A stretch of DNA of 64,000 bases from Enoplolaimus lenunculus. Its lineage: Eukaryota; Nematoda; Enoplea; Enoplida; Thoracostomopsidae. Below are positions 1 to 12,416 of the stretch, in pieces; the stretch's first letter is position 1; each line of letters opens with the position of its first letter. The translations under genes were made by a program, and so were the position numbers. The stretch lies in assembly GCA_030248215.1 (NCBI GenBank), contig JASANG010000681.1:1-64000 (forward strand). The letters run 5' to 3'. A model generated the notes under the pieces. That model was not told the origin of the DNA and searched no databases. It saw nothing but the letters and a program-made list of their open reading frames with translations.

Positions 1-146
1 CACTATTTCCAGGTTAGTTATATTACGCAATTGCAATATGAGTTCGGTTTGAAACCAGTAGAATTATTCGATTAGCTGAAAGCAGGGAACAGTTGCGTTT
101 ATGACTCTCAAAAATTCTATTAAGAACATGAACATAAGAAGCTGAA

Positions 147-306
147 CCCGTAGCCAAGGGTTGGGACAGGGAGTCTCAGCCCCTCCTGGAAAAATTCGGG
201 CCACCCCTAGAAGATTTTCAACCTTGCATGTAAGTCACTGAAAACCTTTAAATGCCCCTCCTGATAAAGTTTTAGCCCCCCTGAGCAAGGTTGGTTGGCT
301 ACGGGG
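147..306. mobile_element. Family I MITE
   Basis: Ends CCCGTAGCCAAGGG and TTGGTTGGCTACGGG. The interior CCTTGCATGTAAGTCACTGAA and CCCCCTGAGCAAGG pattern recurs in all copies. Confidence 0.6.
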
Positions 307-2832
307 CTGTCTCAATCATGATAAGATGACAACTTCACAAATACCCTTTTTTGCTCAGATCGGATGGACATTTTGGATTTTATACAATACCAATTATACC
401 TCAGTGGTATTTAATCTCTAGAATTACTAACAAAACAACAATGAAATTTAGCGAAATTTCACGAATACTAAAATTGTTTTACTTAGCAAAAAAAGACAAT
501 TGCCGTTGTTATTTTTTATCTCTTCTTAAGATATTAACGTACAGGTTTTTAACGCGTGTATAGCATACGCAATAAAACTGCAATTATTAATAGTGCAATC
601 ACTCAATAATACAAATAATGCATTTCGATAAGTGCATTTTTTTGCGTTTTGCGAAAAATGTCTTGCACAAACGAATGTATTTAAAGCCTTATCCAATTCA
701 TACGTAAACGCATTTTTTGCCGTAAAAACTTGCACGTGTGAATAGGACTTAATTAAGCTAATTAAGCGATATAATTCGCCGCTATTTGTCAACATTCAAC
801 TGCGAGACATTTATCTACGAACCAACTGGTGACAGATGTTGCACACAACTTTTAGCGAAATTGAAAATACGGTTTTTCAAGCTAAACATTTTATTTTATA
901 TCTTCTGTCAACTACATAAAAACATCGTATCGTATGATTAAAAAACCCCGTTGAAAATCGAGATTCAGGAAATGTTCAAACAAAAATCAGGCCTCCAACT
1001 ACGACGGGCACGACGAAGTGTCGCCCCAGTATTGCCATCTTCGCCATCAGCAAGGTTGAAAATTCTTTACAGCTTTAAAAGAAATATAAGTTAAGAAAAG
1101 TTCGTTTGCATCCGCTAGAAATATTTATGCTCACTCTGTGAAAGAAACGTAATCGTTTTATTAGTAAATTTTGCCTGCGACGCTGTTCAAAGAAAGTTAT
1201 CAAACTCAAATTTTCCAACTTGGCCAACTCGAAACTAAAAATAGTAAAAATTTGCACAATGCTTCACAATGACACAAGCGCTAGCGCCAGATGGGTTTCT
1301 GTTTGGTGGTTTAGACCTCGCTGTTCATTCAATTAAAAAACGACTGTTACAGAGGGATTTAATACTGAAACAATGTACAGCATCTCGTCAACTCAGGATA
1401 ACTCATGGTTTACGTGCCTTGGCTCGCTCTGTTTTGAACTCTCAGTGAGCAGAATTATGCTAGATACAGAAATTGGACCACAGACACACCAAGCTGAAGT
1501 TCTGTACTTGACTTGAAGACAAATAGTGTTTAGCTTTTCGCTCGCTTCGCTCTCGATGTTTGCTTTGAAGTCGTGCTTACGTGACGAACAATTCGACCTG
1601 GTCTACAACCCACCAAAAAGTTAGAGTACCAAGAAAACTCTGATATGGGACTCGGAGCCATCTAAGAGAGCGTGGACAACCTCATATATCCCGTCATAAA
1701 ATTTAGATCCGCCACTGTTAAAGTGTAGCCCAGTTTTCTTTCAGGAGGAAACCAAAGGCACGGACTTGTCAGGATGCTGATCCTGGCAATCTATTGTTGC
1801 AATTTCTCGTTGTTGCAAGTTTTGTACACAAATCTATGCGTGAGAAATCGTCAGTCATTTTTTACACTGCCGCGATTTGACCACAACAAAAATATTTGTC
1901 GTATTCTTTTTGACTTTGGCCATTTTTATATTTCGCTAATATTTTTTAAATGTTTTCAATGTTTTTAATTATTCATACAAAAATGCCATTTTGTCAAAAA
2001 TACTCTATTTACAGTTGTGTCTGTAGCCGGTGTTTGCCCAAAAATAAACTAATTTTCAACACTGAACGACCGTTTTTGCAGTGAAATTAGCAAGGCCATT
2101 GCAAGTATCAAGCACAATGAAGCTAGGAAACCCCCCATTGCAAGAATAATGCCTTGATGGTTCTAAGGCAAATTTCAACATTTTTGAACAGGGCCTAAAA
2201 CTAATCAGAAAGTTGTATAATTATTTTGAAATGACACTAAACGTTTTCTATTTAGCGAACGGAGGGATTTTAGCTAAAATTCAAAATATAGGTTCAACGT
2301 ACCCCCACACCCCAAATAAGGGGGCAGGCCGAAAACGCAACGTGCGCTGGGTACAGTGCGTTGTGTACAGAAAACACCCAGTTGCACAATCTTGTATAAA
2401 TCATTCACTCTTAATGTATTGGCAAAATATTGCAAAATATAAACAAGAGTCTTGAAAAAGTTGCACAAACGGCTCTTTAGAGGCTTCGTGGCCTGGCATT
2501 TGTTAAAAAACAACAAAATAACTGCATAAGGCAATAAACCCAAAAATAAAGATGTTACACTTCAAAGCCGTAGCGGTAAATACCTTCCATCACAAGAGTC
2601 CGGAGTTAGAAATCCTGGTTAGAATTGAATATCTGGCGAAATTTTCATTATTCATGCGAGGAAAAGATTAATCCATGTTTCACGTCATTTTAACAGCGAA
2701 TTTTCAAGTGTAAAGATGGACAGATTTTACAGTCCAGTGATGATAGTAAACGCCATCCATCCAAGAAAGTTTACATGTCGGTTCACTACGAATTTGACAA
2801 AAGTTGTAAATTAAAAACTCATGACCATTAGG
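307..2832. other. Intergenic; no gene supported
   Basis: Apart from a family F right end (about 690-751), a family J right tip (about 1707-1717) and a family M piece (2285-2400), I see only AT-rich sequence without splice-bounded open frames or recognisable protein. Confidence 0.5.
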
Positions 2833-3112
2833 GGCCCATGTAAAGACCAGGGGCGGAACGTTATTCTACGGGACAGCAATAAAGTAAGCTTAAACTTTAG
2901 ACTAATTTTTGCTTGGCTTAGGTTTAGGCTTAGGCTAAGGTTTGGGCTTATAGGCATAGGCTTAGACTTAGGAATATGCTCATTCTTATGCTTAGGCTTA
3001 AGCTTAGGCTTAGGCTTAGGCTTACGAATATGCTCATTCTTACGTTTAGGCTTAGGCGTAGGCTTAGGAATACGATATACTACTGTTCCGCCTCTGTTCT
3101 TTACCTTGGCCC
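2833..3112. mobile_element. Family A MITE with TTAGGC array
   Basis: Ends GGCCCATGTAAAGACCAGGG and (reverse complement) GGCCAAGGTAAAGAACAGAG form inverted repeats, followed inside by CGGAAC. The interior is a broken (TTAGGC)n array. No coding capacity; the ORFs here are repeat artefacts. Confidence 0.7.
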
Positions 3113-3738
3113 AGGGCAATGGTGTTTTTCCTTCCCATATGTAAAAAACGCTGCTAACATACATATACCATTTTTGCCAAATATCTAAAAAAAGAAATAT
3201 CATTGGGATAAAAGGTTGTAAAAAATGGCTGTCTCCCAACACTGTGTACGGCAAACTGTATTTGCTCAAAAACACACGAGAAATCCCGTATACGACGATT
3301 AATAAAATACGCTTTCAAATCGAATACGTCGTATTTTTATACAGATTTATGGGCAGTTAAAATTATAAAAATCGTCATTGACTTTGTCGTCTCGGATGCA
3401 ATCTGACCGCATTTTAGGCGAAGATTACCAATGATAAAATAGATACCATTTTGTGTTTAACAGGAACAAAACACGAATTGTAGAGTTCCTTTGTGCTCAT
3501 ATCAAACTAACTATTGTTTTGGCTACTAAACCTTGAGTTACCAATTATTTTTCCGAAGCTGGTTGATATTTGTATGCAATTTACCAAAAATTTCGTTGCG
3601 TTTTGTAATTTTTAATTATATTTTTACCTGAAAATTTAAATTTGACTTGCCCGAATTTATTGTTAAAATTCGCCTACGGCGCTATTTACAATCAAACCTC
3701 TACAAGATGGATCAGTATATCAGTAGACGTCTCAAGCC

Positions 3739-3876
3739 CGGAGATAGCTCACCTTGCTTTGGGGATGTTTAAATATTTCTAGAGAAGCATACAAGAGGTT
3801 TTGTTGACTCCCAAAGCAAGGATGTCAAATTTCTATGTGAAGAGGGCAACATTTTTCCACGGGATGTGAGCTATCC
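3739..3876. repeat. Small inverted-repeat element
   Basis: GGAGATAGCTCACCTTGC and GGGATGTGAGCTATCC face each other across about 130 bp containing AAAGCAAGG copies. No duplication of the target recognised. Confidence 0.35.
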
Positions 3877-4935
3877 CCCCTGGCTTAACCCTTGGTTACT
3901 GGTCCGTGACGTCTTCAATTGGCCAAAAAACGGGTATCCGTTTCGCTAGACTAAAACGTTTAACCCCATATTAAAACAAACATCTAACGCAACAGACTGC
4001 AAAGCAACGGTGATTCACACTCAAACTATTTACACTGGTTGTAGGTGTTTACGCTTTGGTATTTCGATAAAAGTTGCAGTCATCAGCATCAGGTGTTAAA
4101 CGCGGAATCTACGACAATTCGTTGTCCTACAACTTGTCACCCATCAGTGTCCTAAAAGCCTACGAATAATACTAAATTATAATCCTGAGCATAATCCTAA
4201 GCCTACTTTTAAGCCTAAGCATAGGCGTCGGAATCGTTGAGTCGATAAAATTTTCAGATTGACGAATGGTCGGTTGTGATACCGTAAACGGTATTGGCAG
4301 TGATTTTTAGGTTGTATTCAAATTCTAAATTAGATAAATTTTCTTAGTCTCGTCAGAAATTGTCGTCGTCTCTCGTCTCTATTAACAAACTCTTAGCTGC
4401 TGGGGCTGGCGTAAACATTTAAACTTGAACAAAATATTTTCTGCAAATTTTTGCGATGTTTTTTGGAATTTTTTAAGTTGTAAAATGATGCATTCTGACA
4501 GTTCCATGGTCAAAAATAAAAAATGTTATCGAATTAATAAACCAGCTGTTTTTGAAGCAAAGGCGCACCTTAATCGATTTGCAATAGGACGCGTAGAAAT
4601 ACCTATATAATTTTAAAGTTTGGCGAATACTACTAAAATGTGCATTTTAAAATAATTTATGATTTTTTTGGAATTCAAAAATTGACAAAACAAGTTCAAT
4701 AATGACAAACTCGTGCGACGTTTTTATTGCTGTTTGGTGGCGAGACTTAAAATTTTTGATTGGATGTCATACGATATCATATAACAATAATTTCATGTAC
4801 GAAGCGAACGAGAACCGAAAACAATTTTGCTACCACATTTTAATTCAAGATATCGCGTTTGACTCCTGATGGAGACACTCGGTCTGGATGGTTATTTGTG
4901 ACCTAGCAGTGCTGTCAAGAGTGGGTGATGCATAC

Positions 4936-5571
4936 TAACAAGAGTATGCAACTGGGTACATTCGGTGTAGAAAAGAATGAACTCGATACGTGTTGCGTTT
5001 TTGCCCTCACCCATTTATTTAGTGGGGGTATAAACTATGCGAACCAGGGTGCAGAAGGAGGTGAAAAATACCTGAGCCAGAGCCGGAGCCGGAGCCGAAG
5101 ATGAGGTAAAATCAGGTAGTAAATATAATGGTTAATTAGTTAATTTTAGCCAATATCTGTAATATGTTGTTAGTTGTTTGGTTTTGCGCTAATGTTCTGC
5201 GAAATTTCGGAAATCCTTTCGTGAAAATTGTAACAAAAGTGAAACAAAACGCGTTAAACAGATAAATTTGGCAAAATTATGCACAATTTTACTACCGAAA
5301 TTGCCGGAACCTACGGCAAAAATTCCATTGGAGCCGGAGCCGGAGGTCGATATTCTGCCGGAGCCGGAGCTGGAGGCAGACCTCCGGTTGTACCCTGATG
5401 CGAACCATGACACTTTACGTATCCGGCAACAAATTGTTCCGCTAGTAGTTTAATTTAGGAATATTGCATGTCACAGCATCCTCCGTCTAAACAAGAGGCG
5501 TCGGCCAAAAACGCAACGCTGGCTGGCACATTTTATCCCACGCGGAACCCCAAGATTTGTACACTCGTGTA
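4936..5571. mobile_element. Family M MITE, host of a family L insertion
   Basis: AACAAGAGTATGCAACTGG at left and GATTTGTACACTCGTGT at right; interior GCGTTTTTGCCCTCACCC and GGCCAAAAACGCAACG. Split at 5045-5405 by the family L copy. Confidence 0.55.
5045..5397. mobile_element. hAT-like MITE (family L) with perfect 8-bp duplication
   Basis: Ends CAGGGTGCAGAAGGAGG and CCTCCGGTTGTACCCTG. ATGCGAAC flanks at 5037-5044 and 5398-5405. GGAGCC-rich subterminal repeats. Inserted into a family M element. Confidence 0.8.
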
Positions 5572-5781
5572 TTATGCACTCTTGGTGTTATTAACTATTT
5601 TACGGATCTGTTGAAACCACAAAACAATGGATTATTCATTATTAAAATTCCACGTTTTGCACTTTAAGCTTAGATCTAATAAGGCAAATGAACTAACAAC
5701 ACAACAAAAAATTGCTCAATAAAACAACTTTAACGGCTAATTTTAGCATTTAACTTCATCTCAATGATAGCAAGACTGGAT

Positions 5782-6054
5782 AACAAGAGTGTGCAACTGG
5801 CCACATTCTGTGTTTAAATTGTATATACCCGGCACGCGTTACGTTTCTGCCCTGCCCCCTCGTTATTTAAAGGGGTACAACCGGTACGAACCATGGCACT
5901 TTATGTATGTGGCGTCAAACATGCTCCCCTTTAAGTTTAATTTAGAGGTATTCATGTGATAGCGATCCCCCTATACAATGGGGGTAGGCCAAAAACGCAA
6001 CGTCCGGTGGTACAATTTGTACCGTGCGGAACCCCAAGATTTGCACACTCTTGT
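5782..6054. mobile_element. Family M MITE
   Basis: AACAAGAGTGTGCAACTGGC and AGATTTGCACACTCTTGT. The interior matches the interrupted copy just to the left. Pieces also at 2285-2400 and 41030-41170. Confidence 0.6.
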
Positions 6055-6072
6055 CATTATCGACTTTTGATG

Positions 6073-6521
6073 ATACTGTATTGACCCGAATAAGAGGGGG
6101 GTAATAAGAGGGGGGTCACATTTTGGGTCGGAATCAATAGGAGTACGTATCCCTAATAAAAGTCCGTAAGCGGATAGAGTCCCTAAACCGTAATTAGAGT
6201 CCATAAATGTCAATTAACCCTAATTATAGCGCATAGATGACTCCAGGACCAAATAACTTGAGTTCGAAACTTTAAAGCGTACTTAAATTTTGAAAGTACA
6301 TTCCTAAGTATAACCTTTTATTATCGCTCAAACTATTGAAACGAGACAAATATACGTTTAATTCAACGGATAATTGCAGTACCGGATATATATCATTAAC
6401 GAAGGACGGCGGAGGGCGGGTTAAAAATAAATAACAGTCCGTAACGGAATAACAAGGGGGTACCCTCTAGAGAGGCCAAATAAATATCAGTTACCCGCTT
6501 TTATTCGGGTCAATACAGTAG
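6073..6521. mobile_element. Family K MITE
   Basis: TACTGTATTGACCCGAATAA and TTATTCGGGTCAATACAGTA are a perfect 20-bp inverted pair whose outer TA may be the target site. G-runs and AGTCC repeats at the left, GAGGCCAAATAAATATCAG at the right. Confidence 0.75.
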
Positions 6522-7084
6522 TCATTCGTTGTACTCAAGTATTTTTTGATTTTGCTAAAACATTTCAATTGCGTGTTATACAGTGCTCTCCAGGAGCGAC
6601 CTTGCGTTAAAGCAAAAATTTTGGGTTCACTGGCGAATTTAACGCTGCCCGCAGGCAATTCTACACAATCAGAGATCAAAACCACGATTTCGTATTACGA
6701 CTTTACATTTGTTTTCGACTTCTCGCTCGCTTTGCTCAAGAATTTTTGGCATTATTATCATTGCCCATTTTGTTACCATACACACCCATGCCGCTATAAC
6801 TGATCGTATGCCAGCTGCCCAAATACACAAGTTAAGTCTAAAATTTAATCAAGAAAGACGACTGTGATGATATAAACCTTAACCCAATTCTGACCAAATG
6901 TTGGAAGATAGTTCCTGTGTAAACATCAGTGTGAATTGAACCCAATGAAATGAACCAATTTCCAGTGCCCGTGTTGAACCAAACCAGTTCCTTGTGTATT
7001 TCTGGTTCAGTCCGTCAACCAGGAATTATTAGTAGAGGGGGGCAAGACGAATTGTAGGTGGTGAATTCCTACCATACAATTCTC

Positions 7085-7257
7085 GGCCCATGTTATTTTA
7101 AGGGGCGTCCAGGTTTCTGGTGGGTCCATAAAAGAGTAGGTTTAGGTTCTAGGTTACATTTTTTTGTTTAGATTTAGGCTTAGGAACACATTTTGCAACG
7201 CTTAGGCTTAGGAATGACGCTTCATCTACTGTTACGCCCCGTAAAGTAGCATTGGCC
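7085..7257. mobile_element. Family B MITE with TTAGGC units
   Basis: Starts GGCCCATGTTATTTTAAGGG, ends CCCGTAAAGTAGCATTGGCC. Flanks CAATTCTC and GAATTCTC agree at 7 of 8 bases. Confidence 0.65.
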
Positions 7258-7810
7258 GAATTCTCAGTGGATAAATGACGGTCACGGGAGCAAAACTATT
7301 CGTAGATTGTCGATGTCCCCTTATTTTCCAACCGCTTCCACCTTGTGAAGAGTCCAGGAAGCATTTTTATGTGGCCGTTCAATTAAGGGCGTAAGTAAAA
7401 CTCGACTTTAGGGAATAAACTTTAAAGTTTTGTACCAAGCGCAGGTTGACAGCGAAAATATGCTTTGTACATCGCGTAAAAACGTGTCATTTTTCTGGTT
7501 TTCTCAAAAATTTCGCTTTATCTTTTCTAGCATACACCGCCTAGCGTTCAATATTGGATAACTGGTCACTGCGCACATGGACTCAAATTCAGATTTTGTA
7601 ATCGCAACTATTTTGGCCTTTTGTTCGCACTAAAACGTAATAAAGTTAGCGGCGAAAAAGTTAATTGCCGGTCAGCTTCAGGACTCGTCGGCCGTCAACA
7701 AAAACTAAGCTTAAGGGTCGTGGTTAATATAGCTCTGAAGACTTCAGCTATAGCGATTACTGTTCGTTTTGATAAAATTTATCGCTAAGAGTCCGAGGCT
7801 AAATAATGCC

Positions 7811-7990
7811 TAAGGGTTGCGCTACACTTTTGTTGATGTCCAGCATCGTCCATTACCGTCCGTTATCGTTCGATGTTGTACGCAGATAACTTACGTAGGG
7901 TAACTTATGGCAGGAACAGTGACGGACGGCGCCGTACGGGTAACCTACGGTGACGGACAGCGTCGGACGTCAAGTATAGCGCAATCCTTA
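7811..7990. mobile_element. Family H MITE
   Basis: TAAGGGTTGCGCTACACTTT and AAGTATAGCGCAATCCTTA are inverted ends. The interior is GC-rich with GTACGG and GACGGAC motifs, in contrast to AT-rich surroundings. Confidence 0.7.
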
Positions 7991-8376
7991 GGATAGAACC
8001 AAAGATAGAATTATCTTTGAATGGAAATGGACGTTTTTAGTTTAGCTCCAACCCAGCAAGGTGAGCTGGCTACGGGCGTGGAATAAACTTATTGTATTTT
8101 GCGGTGATGTTTTGTATTTCAGCGCGATTTTGCCATGATACGTATATAAGTGATATGCCGAACGACAAATAAAGCATGATACGGTTATTGTGACATGGTT
8201 GAGTCAATGAAGGATTATATGGCAAAGACTCTTCGGATTTAAGTAACATTCATCTATGACATAAACAATTGATTTTTGAAAATTGTGATTTTGAAAGTAA
8301 TACCAATTTAGTCAACTGGTTCAGTTGCATCTTTGTAACACGAAAGTGTTTTATTGACGATTCTGTTCGATAAACT

Positions 8377-8689
8377 GGCCAAATGTAAAGAACAGGGACG
8401 GAACTGTATTAAGCATATTCCTAAGCCTAAGCCTAAACCTAAGCCTAAGCGTAAGAATGAGTTTATTGCTAAGCCTAAGCCCAAGCCTAAGCCTAAGCCT
8501 AAGCCCAAGCCTAAGCCTAAGCGTAAGAATGAGTTAGTTCCTAAGCCTAAGCCTAAACCCAAGCCTAAGCATAAGAATGAGTTCATTCCTAAGCATAAGC
8601 CTAATCCAAGCATAAAATAGTCTAAAGCTTAAGCTTACTCTATTCTAGTCCCACAGACAAGCGTTCCGCCCCTGATCTTTACATGGGTC
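8377..8689. mobile_element. Family A MITE, intact 8-bp target duplication
   Basis: Inverted ends starting GGCC-AAATGTAAAGA are flanked by GATAAACT on both sides (8369-8376 and repeated after the right end). The interior is a long AAGCCT (TTAGGC on the other strand) array, in three blocks separated by GTAAGAATGAGTT. Confidence 0.75.
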
Positions 8690-9604
8690 GATAAACTTTA
8701 GTAATTGAAATATTGTTTGTTCTATAAAAATACAAAGTTGCTTGATTCACAGCTACAAGATCTTTAAGCATTTTGCGATAGGCGCTGGTCAAGTTTATTC
8801 ATGAAACATGAGACAAATTTCATACAATTAAATTAAAATGTACCTTAAATTTCAGCCGTTTTTGATTGAAGATTTGTAAGGTTCAATGCTTATTTCCTCT
8901 CCATCATATAAATGCTTATATGTAATTTATATGCTGGCACAACTGTGATGCGCTGTGCGTTTGTGCCTGATCTTTATGTCGTTGTCTCAATAAATTCCAA
9001 ACGAACCTTAACGAATATCTGCAGTGTAGCCCAAACTTTGAACCGGTGGAAGACGGTGCCAAAAATGACTAAAATATCGGCTCTTATCACAGAATTCGTA
9101 GATCGTTAACGAGTATTCAACGAAGAATCTACGACATTTCGTCAGCCGACAACTTGTCGTCCAACAGTGTCCTAAAGCCAATTAATAAATAAAAGCGTAA
9201 TCCTAAGCGTAATTCTAAGCCTGCGGAGTCTAAGCTTATGGGCGACGAATCGTCGAGTCGATGAAGTTTCAGATTACAAGTTGTCGGTCGACGAATTATC
9301 GTACTGCCTTCAAGTAATCAGTGTATTGACCTACAATGTTAACTTAATAAGGTGGGAATAACCCAGTGTTCCTTGTCAATAGGTATGACCCTAAGTTGAA
9401 TCACTAAACACATCAGTCCTCAATATTGTACCATACAACATATTTTATACGGTGTCACATGATATTTCAAGGCTGAATGGGTAGTGTCACTCACACGCGA
9501 GTTGATTTGTTATGCATGATAAATTGATTCAAGTTACAGTTGTTCAGAGAGCAGTAAAACGTTTATGCTTCGATGTTAAAGTTGATTTTTCAAATCGAAT
9601 CTTC

Positions 9605-9803
9605 GGACCATGTAAACATCAGCGGCGGAACGTTTTTCTGCGGGACTGCAATAGAGTAAGCTTAATAAACTTTAGAGTAATTTTTTGCTTGGCTTAGGCG
9701 TAGGCTTAGGCTTAGGCATTGGCTGATTCTTACGCGTAGGCTTCGGTGTTAGGCTTAGGAATATGTTTATAATACTGTTCCGCTCCTGTTCTTTACATTG
9801 GCC
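9605..9803. mobile_element. Family A MITE
   Basis: Left end GGACCATGTAAACATCAGCG, right end CTGTTCTTTACATTGGCC, interior TTAGGC units. A second family A copy follows after 8 nt. Confidence 0.65.
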
Positions 9804-9811
9804 GGTTTAGG

Positions 9812-9960
9812 GGCCCATGTATAGAACAGGGCCGGAACAGCAGTATAAGCCTATTTCTAAGCCTAAGCCTAAGCCTAAGCAGAAAAGTTAGTCTAAAGCG
9901 TAAGCTGATTCTATTACAGCCCCACAGGAAAATGTTCCGGCCCTGTTCTATACATGGGCC
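9812..9960. mobile_element. Family A MITE, short copy
   Basis: Near-perfect ends GGCCCATGTATAGAACAGGG and its complement, 149 bp long, with only about four AAGCCT units. Tandem with the copy at 9605 and in the opposite orientation. Confidence 0.7.
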
Positions 9961-11149
9961 GGATTGGGGTTAAGCATAAGCTTATACCATTGTTCTTTCG
10001 TGCTGTATACACAAATTGCATTTAAACTCTGAACGGAATTTTTACCTGCACATATTATGCCCCAATATGCTGACAGCGCTGATGTTCAACTTGAAAGTTT
10101 TCAAACCAAAATATTTCGTCTGAAAGTTTTAAGTGTAATTAAATTTCTAGAAAAATGACATTTGACATTGATTGGCATTTACCGCTTGAATTTTGCGTGT
10201 TTTATCAGCTTCAAAATGACAGATGTTGATAAGCAAACCCTTAAAATGTGATCTTTGATTCAGTTTTGTCAAACCAAACAGCTGGTTAGAAATGAATTCT
10301 ATTTTATACGCAGTACTTTTGTTGGCTGATTTCGCAAAATAATAAAAATTTGTCTTCAATTAAACAAAACTTTTCAGGCAAACACAAAATCCCTTAGATC
10401 TGATGTTAAAAGTAGCGGTTGCAAACTATAGACGCGACCTTTTATCACTGATCCAAATTATCAATTGTGTATAGCACCTACTGATAGTTTGATATTAGTG
10501 CTTCGAAGTTCGAACAATCGTTGGGCTTTTCAAAATTTATTGCCCGAATTCCAGAAATTTGGCTAAAAATGATAGAATTTTGAAGCTTTTGCATATCTGT
10601 GCTTCTCATGACCACTGCCAATCATTCCACATGGAAATTAAGGTTTTTATAATGGCAAATTATATATTAATATTTGAAATAGTTTGATGTGCTGGTGCGA
10701 ATGGTTTTAATGGGTCATCCGCGTTTTTCTCTCTACGCCACTGTAAAAAAAGCCCATACACTGGCTGCAATGGCGGCATAGATGCAAGTGGGTTGTTTGC
10801 CGTTGGATGATCAGTGAATCAAAACATTCTTGTCTGTATAAAATCATTGTAGTTAAGAACTTAAGAGCGCATAAATCACACATTTGATTGCGGTTTCGTC
10901 GCAATTTGTATTATTAAGACCTCTTCCAGAAAGCTGAAACATTGTTCAAGGCCAAAGAAAAATATAACCTCTACAGTAACGTGAGGAACGTGAGCAAATA
11001 GAATACCGTATATTGTTGCTGCCTTTCAAGAGCCCACAAATATTTTTTAATCTAACAGCACATTTCAGGAGTGTAATACTTACTTTTTACTATTACGGTA
11101 AAACAGTTTAAAAATTCAAATTGTTCTACATTATCTGGTTTCAGGTTCG
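9961..11149. other. Intergenic; nothing recognised
   Basis: AT-rich, short chance open frames only. A 65-residue minus-strand frame at 10707-10904 has a few Cys pairs but no zinc-finger spacing. Confidence 0.5.
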
Positions 11150-11572
11150 CCGACCCACCAAAGTTGCCACCCCGATAACTTATCGCATAAACAACTCGTC
11201 GATTCCAAGAACTTGTAGCCCCGACAACTCATAGACTCCAATAACTTGTCGCCGCCGCAACTCGCACACTCGAACAACTTGTCGCCCCGACAACTCGCTG
11301 AATCCAACCGCTTGTGGCCTAGACAACTCGTCGGGTGGACGAGTTGTGGTACCTACTGGCAGGTAACAAGTTATCGGGTCGACAAGTTGTCAGGGCCGAC
11401 GGGTTGTCGGGCGACTAGATGTCGGGTTCAACGAGTTGTCGGAGTCGCCGAGTTGTCGTACCTACTTGCAGGCGACAAATTGTCGCGTCGACGAATTGTC
11501 GTGGACGACGAAATGTCGGACTACGAATTGTCGGTCTACGAGTTGTTGCGCTACGAATTGTCGTGATACCTG
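11150..11572. repeat. Large fold-back array of GACAACTTGTCG-type units
   Basis: The left part repeats CGACAACTCG / AACTTGTCGCC units; the right part repeats the inverse GACGAGTTGTCG, GACGAATTGTCG. Each unit is itself partly palindromic and the two arms can pair. Smaller clusters with the same units lie at 4085-4270, 9105-9306, 17762-17806 and 26320-26366. Confidence 0.65.
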
Positions 11573-12038
11573 GCTAAACAGAGTCCTTTTAGACAGGCTG
11601 TAGTATGTAAAAAGCGGATTCGCTGTCGTCCTCTATGACGGTGACAAAGTGACATGTGTATGCGCGGTTCGCAAGTTATCTTATGTTTGTAGACTGGATA
11701 TGAGTGACTGTGAGATACCTAATTTAGAAACTGCAATTACGAGCTTGGACTCGCATGTCGATACAATTGTTACTGCAGCGTAGACAACATAACGTGGATG
11801 ACCCATGTTTTTTAATAACTGATTTTGAGTGCTACCAACTATGTGGATGTGGAATGGCCCATTGGTAATTTAATTATAAAATAAATGTAGCACCAGGGCA
11901 CTCTTGCACCGAAAAAGAAATTATTTGAAAAAAAGCGTCACTGACCACCCTAAAAGTGTCAATAACCTTTGAATATTTACCTAATAAGCTAAACGCGGAC
12001 ACAACCAAACAGGGGAACACTTTTTTACTCAAAAATCG

Positions 12039-12416
12039 GGCCAATGTATAGCACAGGGCCAGAGCAGTAGTATAAGCATGTTCCTAAGCCAAGCCTAAGC
12101 CTAAACCTAAACCTAAGCCTAAGCAAAAAAGTCTAAAGCTTAATGAGTGATCCACGTTATAACTGGGGCGGCTTGTAACACGTTTTGTCCAAGTGGATTC
12201 GACGTCGACATAAAATGTTGCGATCTGAATAGCGGTTATGTAGACAAAAGGTGAAAGTCACATGACATTGGCTTACAAATTATGAATCTCAAACGATCAT
12301 CGTACACAAATGAAAACACGGTTCCGGGATGCCTCAGTTATAACATGGATACCGCATTAGCTTCCACTATTAAAGTCCTGCCGGAAAACGTTTCGGCCCT
12401 GTCCTATGCATGGGCC
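12039..12416. mobile_element. Family A MITE interrupted by family C
   Basis: Left end GGCCAATGTATAGCACAGGG and AAGCCT units, right end CCCTGTCCTATGCATGGGCC. A different element (12142-12358) is inserted in the middle. Confidence 0.6.
12142..12358. mobile_element. Family C MITE nested in family A
   Basis: Inverted ends ATCCACGTTATAACTG (12150-) and, reversed, ATCCATGTTATAACTG (-12350), with AATG/CATT extensions. A related right end occurs at 42585-42618 and related inner sequence at 32930-32970. Confidence 0.5.

Noticed and set aside
2833-3112. Interstitial telomere or chromosome fusion point
   Set aside because: The TTAGGC runs are always inside MITE ends with target duplications and occur at about 20 sites in both orientations.
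8308-8620. Lys-Pro and Gly-Leu repeat proteins
   Set aside because: They are the AAGCCT/TTAGGC array of a family A MITE read in different frames.
10707-10904. Possible zinc-finger protein on the minus strand
   Set aside because: CDLC and CRHC pairs lack C2H2 spacing; the segment is isolated and in repeat-rich DNA.
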